From Vasconcelosia minhoensis LEGE 07310 (GTDB lineage Bacteria > Cyanobacteriota > Cyanobacteriia > Phormidesmidales > Phormidesmidaceae): a stretch of 64,000 bases of DNA. Numbering within the stretch: position 1 is the stretch's first letter; each line of letters starts with the position of its first letter. The notes below the pieces were generated by a model. The model did no database searches. It was not told where the DNA came from and saw only the letters and a program-made list of their open reading frames with translations. Both the position numbers and the translations under genes were made by a program. Shown here piece by piece: positions 54,026-62,891 of this stretch. The stretch spans positions 1-64,000 of the forward strand of contig NZ_JADEXG010000025.1 of the NCBI RefSeq assembly GCF_015207255.1. Direction: 5' to 3'.

Positions 54026-54059
54026 AAACCCGATCGGGCCATCCGGGCAGATCGGGTTT
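54026..54059. terminator. 10-bp hairpin with T-run, target of the IS insertion
   Basis: AAACCCGATC at 54026-54035 pairs with GATCGGGTTT at 54050-54059, followed by T on the plus strand. The IS left-end flank TTAC overlaps its foot, so the element entered at the base of this hairpin. Probably an old terminator of neighbouring host genes. Confidence 0.65.
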
Positions 54060-54118
54060 TGAGCTGCTGTTTTGGGTAAGTTAAGTCATTAGGGGAGCAA
54101 GTCATTCATACTAATCCT

Positions 54119-54331
54119 ATGAGCGAACAAAAGCGTCAGCGCCTTCAGGCGGCAGAGGATTTCATGAAATCTATGGAGCAGCTTCAGTCGCTGCTTCAGG
54201 GCGACGAGGCTGAATCAGCCCGAGTATCGCGTTTAGAACCGCTGCCAGAACCGGACTCCGATTGGGATACGGCCTCTGTAGAACATGAAGGCCCAGCCAA
54301 CCGCAGCCTACGGCCTGGGGACGAGAACTGA
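54119..54331 (+). CDS. Small hypothetical protein, 70 aa
   Basis: A 70-residue acidic soluble protein: an N-terminal helix (KRQRLQAAEDFMKSMEQLQSLL) and a Pro/Glu/Asp-rich tail, LEPLPEPDSDWDTASVEHEG. Not a named family. The ATG at 54119 has only weak upstream purines. Convergent with the TrmH-type gene. Confidence 0.65.
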   Translation: MSEQKRQRLQAAEDFMKSMEQLQSLLQGDEAESARVSRLEPLPEPDSDWDTASVEHEGPANRSLRPGDEN

Positions 54332-54351
54332 GCCCGCAATGTTGAGTCGGC

Positions 54352-55146
54352 TCAGCGGGAACTAGCCTGAAATCGCTGCCGGCGAGCTTCGTAGAGCAGC
54401 AGGGCAGCGGCGATCGCGGCATTTAACGACTCGACACCTAGCGCTAGCGGAATCCGAGTGCTGACCGTGGCCAGCTGGATCAGCTCCGCTGTCAACCCGT
54501 TCCCCTCATTGCCGATTAGAAAAACCGTGGGCCGGCTCAGGTCGAGTTCCCAGTAATGGGTCTCTGCTTCGGGGCTGGTTGCGACCAGCTGGAGCCCCTG
54601 CGCCCGCAGCAGCCGGCCTTGTGATCGCGGCTCAACGATAGCCATTGGCAGCCGAAACCACTGCCCAGCCGAGGCCCGCAGCACCTTCGGATGCTCCAGT
54701 TCAACGCTGTCGGGGCTGAGCCATAGGCCGTCACTCCCGGCGGCGGCAGCGGTGCGAATAATTGTTCCCAGATTTCCGGGATCTTGCAGGGTTTCGAGCA
54801 GGATGGCCAAACTGGGCTGGGCTGGCGGCGGGTGGTAGTCGGCGCGGCGCGGCGCGATCGCGACGACGCCATCGGGGCTCGCAGTACTGGCAATCGACTT
54901 TAGCACCTCGGCGGCTACTGGCTGCATCGTCGCTCGCTGGGCGGCCTGCTGCCAGAGATGGGGATAGCGATCTCGCCAGGCCTGGGTGTAGCAAACCAGG
55001 CTAAGCGGATAGTCAGCAGCGACGGCTTCCTCGATGAGATGCGTGCCTTCCAGCAAAATCAAACCCTGACGCCGTCGCTGCCGCCCCTGCTGAAGCTGGC
55101 GCAGCTGCTTAACGGTTGGATTTTGCAGGCTGGTCAAGAGCGGCAT
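54352..55146 (-). CDS. TrmH/SpoU-family RNA methyltransferase
   Basis: A 264-residue SPOUT methyltransferase that 2'-O-methylates rRNA or tRNA with SAM. The N-terminal substrate-binding domain starts LTSLQNPTVKQLRQLQQGRQRR; the knotted domain has LLETLQDPGNLGTIIRTAAAAG near 115-136, VFLIGNEGNGLTAEL near 210 and IPLALGVESLNAAIAAALLLYE near 232-253. The target base is not evident. I chose the ATG at 55146 because it begins the family N-terminus; the frame is open to an ATG at 55188. Confidence 0.93.
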   Translation of the reverse strand: MPLLTSLQNPTVKQLRQLQQGRQRRRQGLILLEGTHLIEEAVAADYPLSLVCYTQAWRDRYPHLWQQAAQRATMQPVAAEVLKSIASTASPDGVVAIAPRRADYHPPPAQPSLAILLETLQDPGNLGTIIRTAAAAGSDGLWLSPDSVELEHPKVLRASAGQWFRLPMAIVEPRSQGRLLRAQGLQLVATSPEAETHYWELDLSRPTVFLIGNEGNGLTAELIQLATVSTRIPLALGVESLNAAIAAALLLYEARRQRFQASSR

Positions 55147-55224
55147 AGACAGCGCTTCAGCTGCTAAATCAGACCCATCATCGGCCATCAGAATGCGTCT
55201 TAAGACATCATGCCTAAATCAAGA

Positions 55225-55308
55225 TGCGGAACCCGGGACTTGAACCCGGAAGTCCTTGCGAACACTAGAACCTGAATCTAGCGCGTCTACCAATTCCGCC
55301 AGTTCCGC
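55225..55308 (-). tRNA. tRNA-Leu (CAG)
   Basis: 84 bases fold as a class II tRNA: acceptor GCGGAAC/GTTCCGC plus A, anticodon loop TTCAGGT giving CAG, a variable arm around TGTTCGCAAGGACT, and T-arm GGTTCAAGTCC. No CCA encoded. An open frame runs through it on the same strand and is a shadow. Confidence 0.96.
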
Positions 55309-55561
55309 TTGCGGCTTGTATTTCAGCTGCGATTGATAATCATCTATCAGCGAGGCCCTATTCGTCAATCCCCCTTTGACCCCTTTTGGTTCTTTTTTCC
55401 CCGTTCTGGCAAAAAAATCAGTCCCTTCGGTCCGTAGTTCTAACATGTTTCGATTTAACTACGCTAAATGGGCAAATCGGTTCTCGCAAAACGCCGGTTT
55501 CGGGTAGAATCTACACCTAAATTATCGATTTAGCCTGATATTCATTCTGGAGGACCCTCCT

Positions 55562-56950
55562 ATTCTGACTCCTAATCCCGCCCATAGCGCTGCCAAAGCT
55601 GCCCCAACCGAACAGTCCTCTGTCATTGAGATCTGGGGCGGGTCTTCGTTAGCGGGTCACATTCCGATCAGCGGGGCTAAAAATTCTGCCCTAGTCGTGA
55701 TGGCCGGAACACTGCTGTGCTCGCAGCAATGTCGCGTTCGTAATATTCCAGCGCTGATGGACATAGACCGTATGAGCCAGGTACTGCTGGCGCTGGGCTT
55801 AAAGCTAGAGTACAAAGACAGCGTTTTGGAAGTCGATGCCAGTCGGGTCAGCCAGGCCCGGGCGCCTTACGAAATTGTCAGCAAGCTCCGCGCCAGCTTT
55901 TTCATCATTGGTCCCCTACTGGCGCGTTTAGGCGTCGCCCGAGTCCCGCTACCGGGTGGCTGCGCCATTGGCGATCGTCCGGTAGAGCTCCATATTCGCG
56001 GTCTACAAGCGCTAGGGGCCGAGGTTCATATTGACCATGGCACCGTTCATGCCTACGTCCCGGGTCACCGCGGCAAGCTTCAAGGGGGGCACATCTATCT
56101 CGACTATCCCAGCGTTGGGGCAACCGAGACGCTGATGATGGCGGCGACCCTGGCTGAGGGCGAAACCCTCATTGAAAATGCTGCCCAGGAGCCCGAAGTG
56201 GTCGATCTAGCCAATTTCTGTCGGGCGATGGGAGCAAAAATTCGCGGTGCGGGGACTAACACGATTATGATCAGCGGTGTTCCTAGCCTGCACGCTACCG
56301 ACTACAGCATTATTCCCGACCGGATTGAAGCCGGCACCTATCTGATCGCTGGGGCGATTACCCGGGCGCATTTGAGCGTCGGCCCGGTGCTGCCGGAGCA
56401 TCTGACCCCGCTGATTTCAAAACTCAAGGAAACCGGCTCTGAAATCATTTCTGAGGGGGCCAGCCAGCTGCGGATTAGGCCGGGCCGCCGAGTCATAGCA
56501 ACCGATATTCAGACGCTGCCCTATCCCGGTTTTCCCACTGACTTGCAGGCTCAGTTTATGGCGCTGATGACTCTGGCTGAGGGCAACAGCATGATTACCG
56601 AAACCGTCTTTGAAAACCGGCTACAGCATGTCGCCGAGTTCAACCGAATGGGGGCCGATATCCGAGTTAAAGGGGACTGTGCCATTGTCCGCGGCGTCCC
56701 TCGGCTGTCTGGCGCACCCGTAACCGGGAGTGACTTGCGAGCCTCGGCAGCGCTGGCGATCGCGGGTTTAGCCGCCGATGGCAAAACCACGCTGCACGGC
56801 CTTCAGCACCTGGATCGGGGCTATGAAAAATTTGAGCAGAAACTGCGCCAGGTCGGGGCTCAGATTGAGCGGATGCCGCTGCCGCTAGAGGCGGATGCGG
56901 ATACGGCGAGCCCGGCTTCGTCGTCAGTCCAGAGTCCAGCGGCAAAGTAG
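55562..56950 (+). CDS. murA: UDP-N-acetylglucosamine 1-carboxyvinyltransferase, apparent ATT start
   Basis: First committed enzyme of peptidoglycan synthesis; transfers enolpyruvate from PEP to UDP-GlcNAc. [16 protein letters not shown] and [13 protein letters not shown] carry the active-site Cys; the end has [20 protein letters not shown]. The first conventional start (GTG 55697) would remove the conserved [20 protein letters not shown], so translation must begin upstream. In-frame there is no ATG, GTG or TTG; the best candidate is ATT at 55562, 8 bases after GGAGG, or the following CTG. From ATT the protein is about 462 residues. GGAG can pair with CTCC just before the start. Confidence 0.9.
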   Translation: MLTPNPAHSAAKAAPTEQSSVIEIWGGSSLAGHIPISGAKNSALVVMAGTLLCSQQCRVRNIPALMDIDRMSQVLLALGLKLEYKDSVLEVDASRVSQARAPYEIVSKLRASFFIIGPLLARLGVARVPLPGGCAIGDRPVELHIRGLQALGAEVHIDHGTVHAYVPGHRGKLQGGHIYLDYPSVGATETLMMAATLAEGETLIENAAQEPEVVDLANFCRAMGAKIRGAGTNTIMISGVPSLHATDYSIIPDRIEAGTYLIAGAITRAHLSVGPVLPEHLTPLISKLKETGSEIISEGASQLRIRPGRRVIATDIQTLPYPGFPTDLQAQFMALMTLAEGNSMITETVFENRLQHVAEFNRMGADIRVKGDCAIVRGVPRLSGAPVTGSDLRASAALAIAGLAADGKTTLHGLQHLDRGYEKFEQKLRQVGAQIERMPLPLEADADTASPASSSVQSPAAK

Positions 56951-57083
56951 GCTGAATGAGCTGTTCGGCTCGCGCTAGCGAATCGATATTGGCCGATCAC
57001 AGGGCCGCTCGTGGGGGAGAGTAGGTCGGGGATATATCGCTATACTGTTTGCATCATGAGCAAAGCTGGGCTACGACTCCCCT

Positions 57084-57983
57084 ATGGCATCTTCTAAAAC
57101 CTTGCTAACCGGACTCAGAGCCGATCACTTCCGCCATCCGCTGGATTTGCAGGCGACCCAAACGCTGAAGCAGCTGCCTGGATTAGATTTGATCATTCGT
57201 AGCCTGCTGGGGCCAGTCGGCGAGCAGTTTTTCTATCTAGAAAATATTGCCGCTAGCGTTTTGGTCGGTCCTAGCCAGCTGCCGCAGCTCTATCACCTGC
57301 TGACAGAAGCCTGCCGGGTCCTCGACTTAGAAACGCCACAGCTCTATGTCAAGCAGCATCCAAGCCCCAACGCCTATACCTTCGCGATGCGGGGCAAGCG
57401 GCCGTTTATTGTGGTCCATACGTCGCTGATTGAGCTGCTCACCCCAGCAGAAATTCAGGCGGTAATTGGGCATGAGCTGGGTCATCTGAAGTGCGACCAC
57501 AGTGTCTATCTGACCCTAGCGAACGTGCTGGCACTGATTGCCAGCCAGCTGCCTTTGGGCGGTTTTTTAATTCAAAACTGGCAGTCGCAGATTTTGGAAT
57601 GGGTACGCTGCGCTGAATTTACCTGCGATCGCGCTGCGCTGCTGGTTACCCAGGATGCCCGCACGGTGGCGTCTGTCCTGATGAAGCTGGCCGGGGGCTC
57701 GCCGACCCTCTCGCCCCAGCTCAATCTCGATGCCTTTATCGAACAGGCTCGTTCCTATGACGCCATCAGCAACAGCCAGCTGGGGGAAATGCTCAAGCAG
57801 GTTAAAACCAGCGACCTGACGCACCCGGTGCCGGTGCTGCGGGCGCGGGAGATCGATCGCTGGGCCGCGACGCCTGACTATCAGGGCCTGTTGCAAAGCC
57901 GTCCGATTCAGTATAATAGTGAGGCTATGTCGGAACAAACTTCTGGCGGCAGCCAGGCCATGGGCGGATGGCGGAATTGGTAG
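57084..57983 (+). CDS. M48-family metallopeptidase
   Basis: A 299-residue zinc protease of family M48 (HtpX/Ste24 type). VIGHELGHLKCDHSVY carries HExxH near residue 131; a hydrophobic segment LTLANVLALIASQLPL follows, and ECTCDRAALL-like EFTCDRAALLV near 178 supplies the third ligand. The C-terminal end (SEAMSEQTSGGSQAMGGWRNW) runs into the tRNA-Leu gene: its TAG stop lies inside the tRNA. Likely membrane-bound quality control, but the substrate is unknown. Confidence 0.9.
   Translation: MASSKTLLTGLRADHFRHPLDLQATQTLKQLPGLDLIIRSLLGPVGEQFFYLENIAASVLVGPSQLPQLYHLLTEACRVLDLETPQLYVKQHPSPNAYTFAMRGKRPFIVVHTSLIELLTPAEIQAVIGHELGHLKCDHSVYLTLANVLALIASQLPLGGFLIQNWQSQILEWVRCAEFTCDRAALLVTQDARTVASVLMKLAGGSPTLSPQLNLDAFIEQARSYDAISNSQLGEMLKQVKTSDLTHPVPVLRAREIDRWAATPDYQGLLQSRPIQYNSEAMSEQTSGGSQAMGGWRNW
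57891..57917 (+). promoter_or_regulatory. Candidate promoter of tRNA-Leu(CAA) inside the M48 gene
   Basis: A perfect TATAAT at 57912-57917 lies 45 bases upstream of the tRNA, with TTGCAA at 57891-57896 as a possible -35 (spacing 15, shorter than ideal). It is inside the M48 coding sequence. Confidence 0.45.
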
Positions 57984-58043
57984 ACGCACCACACTCAAAA
58001 TGTGGCGGCTTCGGTCGTGAGAGTTCGAGCCTCTCTCCGCCCA
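57962..58043 (+). tRNA. tRNA-Leu (CAA), 5' end overlaps the M48 gene
   Basis: 82 bases fold as a class II tRNA: acceptor GGGCGGA/TCCGCCC plus A, anticodon loop CTCAAAA giving CAA, variable arm around GCGGCTTCGGTCGT, T-arm AGTTCGAGCC. The first 22 bases also encode the last residues and stop of the M48 protease. No CCA encoded. Confidence 0.96.
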
Positions 58044-58073
58044 GCTTAAGCGAATAGGCAGGAGGATAGCGTT

Positions 58074-58310
58074 ATGACTCAGCGACTGAAGCGTTGGGAA
58101 TCTCCCCGACGTGAGGGCCGAAATCACAAAGGACGCGGTGGCACGGCCAAACAGCGGCAGTACGTGAAGCGACAAAAGCTGTGGCGGCAGCGACTGACGG
58201 ATTCAAGCCCGCAGGCAAACGAATCAAGCCGTCAAAGCAGTCAGCGTAATCAGAAGCGTAATCAGAAGGGAGAGGTTAGCCGCCTCTCTTCTTTTTTGGC
58301 AATTTTTTAG
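58074..58310 (+). CDS. Small basic hypothetical protein, 78 aa
   Basis: A 78-residue, very basic protein (RREGRNHKGRGGTAKQRQYVKRQKLWRQRL) that could bind nucleic acid; not recognised. The ATG has a strong AGGAGG about 8 bases upstream, which favours real translation. However, a terminator-like hairpin with a T-run at 58268-58297 lies inside its last codons, so most transcripts might end before the stop codon. The true 3' end or the reality of the gene is therefore in doubt. Confidence 0.5.
   Translation: MTQRLKRWESPRREGRNHKGRGGTAKQRQYVKRQKLWRQRLTDSSPQANESSRQSSQRNQKRNQKGEVSRLSSFLAIF
58268..58297 (+). terminator. Intrinsic terminator with T-run after tRNA-Leu/small gene
   Basis: GAGAGG at 58270-58275 pairs with CCTCTC at 58283-58288, extended by G-U pairs, and is followed by CTTTTTT at 58291-58297. 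It probably ends the tRNA-Leu(CAA) transcript before holA. Confidence 0.7.
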
Positions 58311-58342
58311 CAGGTCTGACGCTAGAGCTAGGACAAGACGCG

Positions 58343-59317
58343 ATGCCAGTCTATTTTTTTTGGGGATCAGATGAATTTCGGTTAAAGCAGGCGGTCCAGA
58401 AACTCCGCGATCGCGTCCTCGATCCGGCCTGGGCCAGCTTCAACTATGACAAGCTACCGGCAGAGTCATTAGAGCAGGCTCTGGAACAGGCGCTGACGCC
58501 ACCCTTCGGAGCTGGCCAGCGGCTGGTGTGGCTGGCGGATACTCCCATTGCCCAGCGGTGTTCTGAACCGGCGCTGGCGGCCTTAGCTCGAACTTTGCCA
58601 GCGGTACTGGAGACGACGACGCTGCTGCTCACCAGCGGCCAAAAGCCCGACGGTCGGCTGAAATCGACTAAGCTGCTGAAAAAGTATGGCGAGGTCCGTG
58701 AATTTGCCAGCTTTTCCCCCTGGCAAACTCAGCAGATAGAGCAGCAGGTGAAGCAGATGGCTGAGGCTGCTGGACTATCGCTGCAGCCCGCTGCGGTGGC
58801 TCGGCTGGCCGAGGCGGTCGGCGCCGATACTCGCCAGCTGGCAAATGAGTTAGAGAAGCTTAGCCTCTATTGGGCTGATTGCAGTCAGCCGCTGACGCCC
58901 GAAGCAGTGTCTGCCCTGGTGGCCAACAGTGCCCAAAGCAGCCTCCAGCTGGCCGCAGCGCTACGGCTGGGGCAGCCTGAGCGAGCCCTAGCGCTGGCAG
59001 CTGAGCTGGTCGCAGCCAATGAGCCGGTGCTGAAGATTGTCGCGACCCTGGTCGGTCAGTTTCGCCGCTGGCTGTGGGTCAAGCTGATGACGGAGACGGG
59101 CGAACGCGACTTTCCTACCCTTGCTAAGGCGGCCGAGATTGGCAACCCGGCCCGGGTTTACTACTTGCAACAGGAGGTGCGATCGCTCTCGCTGGCCCAG
59201 CTGCAGCAGGCGCTAGAAATTCTGCTGTCGCTAGAATATAGTTTCAAACGCGGGGCCGCCGATCAGCAGCTCCAAACCGCTATGGTAGAGCTGTCAACCT
59301 GTCTCAGAAATCGCTAG
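58343..59317 (+). CDS. holA: DNA polymerase III subunit delta
   Basis: A 324-residue clamp-loader delta subunit, AAA+-like without ATP binding. MPVYFFWGSDEFRLKQAVQKL, TPPFGAGQRLVWL, EVREFASFSPWQTQQIEQQVKQMAEAAGL, and the C-terminal collar VLKIVATLVGQFRRWLWVK are typical. It loads the sliding clamp for replication. ATG at 58343. Confidence 0.95.
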   Translation: MPVYFFWGSDEFRLKQAVQKLRDRVLDPAWASFNYDKLPAESLEQALEQALTPPFGAGQRLVWLADTPIAQRCSEPALAALARTLPAVLETTTLLLTSGQKPDGRLKSTKLLKKYGEVREFASFSPWQTQQIEQQVKQMAEAAGLSLQPAAVARLAEAVGADTRQLANELEKLSLYWADCSQPLTPEAVSALVANSAQSSLQLAAALRLGQPERALALAAELVAANEPVLKIVATLVGQFRRWLWVKLMTETGERDFPTLAKAAEIGNPARVYYLQQEVRSLSLAQLQQALEILLSLEYSFKRGAADQQLQTAMVELSTCLRNR

Positions 59318-59421
59318 CGGAATTGGCTCAGTAATAGGTCTGCCAGGCCGGACGAGTCGAGAAAATCCAACCGGAAACCCGCTAAACTGCTCAAAAAGCC
59401 TGCTGTTGTCACTGCTTCACG

Positions 59422-59928
59422 ATGTCATTTTACCGCTGCTATGCTCAGGGCCGCTTTCGCTCCCGGCTCATCCGCTTTACCCTAGCTAGCGGCTTTGCCC
59501 TGGCTTGCGTCGCCGGCGGTCTGAGCGTCGGCAGTCCCCAAGGTCTGATGCCCGGACGGCGGCCCCCGGCGGCCTATGCGCAGATTGCGACCGAGGAAGA
59601 GATCCAGAGCTACGCCAGCGCCATTGTCGGCATGGAAGACGCTCGGCTGGCCACCTATGCCGAGATTAGCGATATTTTTACTGAGGCCGGCCTGAATGCG
59701 AGCGACTATCGCTTTGCTTGCCCTGACGCCGAATCGCTGGCGGATATTCCCAACCAGGTGCGATCGCAGGTCAAAGCGCCCCTAATCAGCTACTGTAACA
59801 GTGCCCGTGAGCTGGTTGAAGACAGCGGCCTCACCGCTGAACGCTTCAATGCCCTCACCCAGTCGTTCCAGACCGATGCAGCCCTAGCCAACCGGATTCG
59901 TGCCGCTGCAGCAGAACTACAGCCCTAA
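59422..59928 (+). CDS. DUF4168 domain exported protein
   Basis: A 168-residue protein with a long basic then hydrophobic N-terminus ([20 protein letters not shown]) that acts as a signal peptide or anchor. The mature domain, [20 protein letters not shown], then [20 protein letters not shown] and [18 protein letters not shown], is the helical DUF4168 of cyanobacteria and plants. Function unknown. It ends 25 bases upstream of the obgE ATG; the frames overlap if a longer obgE start is used. Confidence 0.85.
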   Translation: MSFYRCYAQGRFRSRLIRFTLASGFALACVAGGLSVGSPQGLMPGRRPPAAYAQIATEEEIQSYASAIVGMEDARLATYAEISDIFTEAGLNASDYRFACPDAESLADIPNQVRSQVKAPLISYCNSARELVEDSGLTAERFNALTQSFQTDAALANRIRAAAAELQP

Positions 59929-59953
59929 ATTCCAAAGCCCCTTTAATATCCCT

Positions 59954-61000
59954 ATGCAGTTTATCGACCAGGCAGAAATTGAAGTCGCCGGTGGCAACGG
60001 CGGCGACGGCCTCACCGCCTTTCGACGAGAAAAGTATGTACCGGCTGGCGGGCCGTCCGGCGGCAATGGCGGTCGGGGCGGCTCAGTCATTTTAGTCGCC
60101 GACGAAAATCTTCAGACCCTGCTCGATTTTCGCTACGCCCATCGGTTTCAAGCGTCCCACGGGGGTCGGGGTGGGCCGAAGAACAAAACTGGCGCCGCTG
60201 GCGCCGATCGGCTTGTTGAAGTGCCCTGCGGCACGCTGGTCTACGACGCCGTCAGCGGCGAGCAATTGGGCGACCTGGTCGAGCCTGGCCAAACCCTGTG
60301 CGTCGCGCCGGGGGGTAAAGGTGGCCTGGGCAATCGACATTTTTTGAGCAACCGCAACCGGGCGCCGGAGCATGCCCTGCCAGGGCTGCCGGGTGAAGAG
60401 CGGCAAATCCGCCTGGAGCTGAAGCTGCTAGCGGAGGTGGGGATTATTGGCTTGCCCAACGCGGGTAAGTCAACGCTGATCTCGACGCTGTCGTCGGCTA
60501 AGCCCAAAATTGCCGACTATCCCTTTACGACCCTGGTCCCCAACCTCGGCGTCGTTCGCAAACCCACCGGCGACGGTACCGTATTCGCCGATATTCCCGG
60601 CCTCATTGCCGGTGCCCATGCTGGGCTGGGCCTCGGTCACGAATTTCTGCGCCATATCGAGCGCACTCGGCTGCTGCTACACCTGGTCGATGCGACCGCG
60701 GCCGATCCCATTGCCGATTACCACATTATCCAGCAAGAGCTGTCCGCCTACGGTCGAGACCTGGCCCATCGCCCGCAGCTGCTTGCCCTTAACAAAATCG
60801 ATGCGCTGCCGCCTGAGCCGGCCGAGGCGCTCTCAGCGGCTCTCACGACCGCCAGCAATCGGCCTGTCTTCACCGTTTCAGCTGTCAGCCAACAGGGATT
60901 AGAGACACTGATGCAGGCCGTCTGGCAGCACCTAGAAACCCTACCCCAAGTTGGTCCCACAGCTGAACCAGAAATGGGGACAGCGCCTCCGGCGGCCTAG
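59954..61000 (+). CDS. obgE: Obg-family GTPase
   Basis: A 348-residue Obg/CgtA GTPase, involved in ribosome assembly and stress signalling. The N-terminal glycine-rich Obg fold ([20 protein letters not shown], then [13 protein letters not shown]) precedes the G domain: [12 protein letters not shown] near 166-177, [27 protein letters not shown] near 212, and LNKID near 281. No long C-terminal OCT domain is present. The frame opens at 59900, but the ATG at 59954 gives the universal N-terminus. Convergent overlap of four bases with the AAA gene. Confidence 0.96.
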   Translation: MQFIDQAEIEVAGGNGGDGLTAFRREKYVPAGGPSGGNGGRGGSVILVADENLQTLLDFRYAHRFQASHGGRGGPKNKTGAAGADRLVEVPCGTLVYDAVSGEQLGDLVEPGQTLCVAPGGKGGLGNRHFLSNRNRAPEHALPGLPGEERQIRLELKLLAEVGIIGLPNAGKSTLISTLSSAKPKIADYPFTTLVPNLGVVRKPTGDGTVFADIPGLIAGAHAGLGLGHEFLRHIERTRLLLHLVDATAADPIADYHIIQQELSAYGRDLAHRPQLLALNKIDALPPEPAEALSAALTTASNRPVFTVSAVSQQGLETLMQAVWQHLETLPQVGPTAEPEMGTAPPAA

Positions 61001-62439
61001 CGCTGGATCGATAATGGCAGCTGGCTAACGGGCTTGCCATGCTGAATTAAAGCCAGCCGCAGATGGGCCGCAGTCACGGTTGGCGCTGCTTCTGTCTGCA
61101 TTAGCGCGATCGCGCTAGCCGCAATAGCTTGGATCTCGCCGCCGCTGAGCTTGAATGACTTTGCCAGGCTGGCCCAGTCTAGCGACTCGCCTGCGTCCAA
61201 ATCCGCTGCAGCGGCCAGAGCCTGCTGCCAAAGCTGCTGACGAGCGTCCCTGTCGGGTAGTGGAAAATCGAGAACAGTATCCATCAGCTGCCGCCAGCGG
61301 GCTCGCACCAGGTGCAGATAGGGCGTACTCAGCCCGGTAAAGCGAGCGCTGCGGCGCTGCTGGAGCCAGTCTAGCAGTCGGGCCGAATCCAGGGCTGAGG
61401 AGCGGCCAAACCAGACTGAGGGAGCCTTAATCAGCAAGACCGGATAGCGCTCTGGCTGGAGCGCCGTCAGCAGGCTGAGCCAGTCAGATTCTGGCACACT
61501 ACTCAAATCAACCTGGTATAGCGGCTGCTGCTGCGCTGTGGCAATCGCGATCGCGGCCAGCGTTTTCCCCGTCCCTGACGGCCCCACAAATAGGGCGATC
61601 CCCGCCGTTGGCTGAGCAGGGCAATCAGCTTTCCTGGGCGGTCGGCTCAGTCCCTGGAGCTGCACCTTAAGCTCGGGCGGTAGCACCAGCTGGGGCCATC
61701 CGACTGCGGCCGTAGTCGGGTGAATGTAACGGGTTACGCCCGGTGGCAGGGCAAGAACCGAACCGGATAGGCGCAGGGCGGGCAAGGCCGGATCGGGCTG
61801 CTCTGCGAGCAGATAGTCCACCCAGTCATCGCTCAGCCGCAGATAGCTGCTGAGTCGGGTAGAAGCGGCAGGCGCAACATAGCTGAGCACTCGACCCTGG
61901 AGCAGAGACTCCGCTACCGCTAGCTGAGCGCGGCTCCGGCGACGTTCCAAGTCATTGCGGCAGAGCAGCCGCAGCGCTAGGTCTAGGGTCGGCAGTTCGG
62001 CTACCCCCTGATCGTTACCAGTATGCAGGTATTGGTAGAGCCGGCCGTAGCGGCGGTTGATCTCCGGGGCTAGGGTCAGCAAAATCAAATTTTTTTCGAA
62101 CAGGGTGAGCCCGAGATGCTGCCGTAGGGCAGGCAGGGCCAGCGCCACCCCTTTTTGCTGACTGACCTTGACGCGAGCCTCGAGCTGCTGCTGGTAGCTG
62201 CCCTTGGGTGCGGCCGACTGGGGCGGGCGGCAGTCGTCGTAGGCAGGCTGCTGGAAAGAAATAACCCCCTTCCACCAGTGGCTGCTGACTCTGTCAGCTG
62301 GGGTTTTAGCCAACCGCTGGGTGTCCTTAGTCTCCTGGCGCTGGCGGGCGACGGCCAGCATCAGCAGCCGATCGAGCCAGCTGAGCTCAGTTTTGAGATA
62401 GGCCCAGTTATCGGCAAAGGGAATGGGTTTATTGCTCAT
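60997..62439 (-). CDS. AAA-family ATPase with a degenerate Walker B
   Basis: A 480-residue AAA protein. The N-terminal 230 residues are helical and not recognised. The P-loop is [18 protein letters not shown] near 285-302; the expected Walker B, four hydrophobics then Asp-Glu, reads VLLIKAP, so the acidic pair is missing. The sensor and arginine-finger region [18 protein letters not shown] and the lid follow. It probably binds ATP but may hydrolyse poorly. Start GTG 62442 or ATG 62439; I use the ATG, which overlaps the VOC stop by 11 bases. Confidence 0.82.
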   Translation of the reverse strand: MSNKPIPFADNWAYLKTELSWLDRLLMLAVARQRQETKDTQRLAKTPADRVSSHWWKGVISFQQPAYDDCRPPQSAAPKGSYQQQLEARVKVSQQKGVALALPALRQHLGLTLFEKNLILLTLAPEINRRYGRLYQYLHTGNDQGVAELPTLDLALRLLCRNDLERRRSRAQLAVAESLLQGRVLSYVAPAASTRLSSYLRLSDDWVDYLLAEQPDPALPALRLSGSVLALPPGVTRYIHPTTAAVGWPQLVLPPELKVQLQGLSRPPRKADCPAQPTAGIALFVGPSGTGKTLAAIAIATAQQQPLYQVDLSSVPESDWLSLLTALQPERYPVLLIKAPSVWFGRSSALDSARLLDWLQQRRSARFTGLSTPYLHLVRARWRQLMDTVLDFPLPDRDARQQLWQQALAAAADLDAGESLDWASLAKSFKLSGGEIQAIAASAIALMQTEAAPTVTAAHLRLALIQHGKPVSQLPLSIQR

Positions 62440-62854
62440 CACCCAGCCGTCGAATGAATTCTAAGGGCAGGCCGTCAGCATCGGCGATGAAGGCGACTTC
62501 GTACACCTGGGGGCCAATTTGCTGCTGCTGGGGCTCGAGGAGTACAGTCAGCGGCGGGATATCGGCCCGGTCGAACCGCTGACGCAGGGCAGTCAGCCAG
62601 CCGGGCAGGCTTGGCGTCTGCCGGGTTAGGTCAAAGGAAAGGTGGTAGTAGCCGGTGTAGTGCTCATCGCTAAAGGCATCGGCGGCCGCCCGGGGCTCGG
62701 GCACCTGGATTAGCTCAACCCGGCCCCCGAGTCCTTCTAGCCAGCAGGCCAGGGTGATCCCGGCGGTAAAGCGCTCGATTACGGTAAAGCCGAGCTGTTC
62801 ATAAAACGCGATCGCCCGATGAATATCAGCCGTGCGGATAGAAACGTGGTGCAT
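62429..62854 (-). CDS. VOC-family (glyoxalase/dioxygenase fold) protein
   Basis: A 141-residue vicinal-oxygen-chelate protein. MHHVSIRTADIHRAIAFYEQLGF and the later YHLSFDL, VYEVAFIADADGLPLEFIRRL show paired beta-alpha-beta modules with His and Glu metal-ligand positions (first His, later His, last Glu). Substrate unknown. The frame opens at 62932, but the ATG at 62854 matches the family start. It lies in a leftward run with TIGR02652 and the AAA gene. Confidence 0.88.
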   Translation of the reverse strand: MHHVSIRTADIHRAIAFYEQLGFTVIERFTAGITLACWLEGLGGRVELIQVPEPRAAADAFSDEHYTGYYHLSFDLTRQTPSLPGWLTALRQRFDRADIPPLTVLLEPQQQQIGPQVYEVAFIADADGLPLEFIRRLGDEQ

Positions 62855-62891
62855 GGGGCTTGGGCAAAAGGATAGGAACGGACGATGCGAA

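Noticed and set aside
55219-55446. A 75-codon minus-strand open frame through tRNA-Leu(CAG)
   Set aside because: Its last third is the tRNA itself; AELAELVDALDSG is the translated tRNA, a common false protein. The rest has no protein-like features.
58195-58265. 12-13 bp duplication GCGTAATCAGAA in the small basic gene
   Set aside because: Only two copies, inside a low-complexity Gln/Lys/Arg coding stretch; explained by codon repetition.
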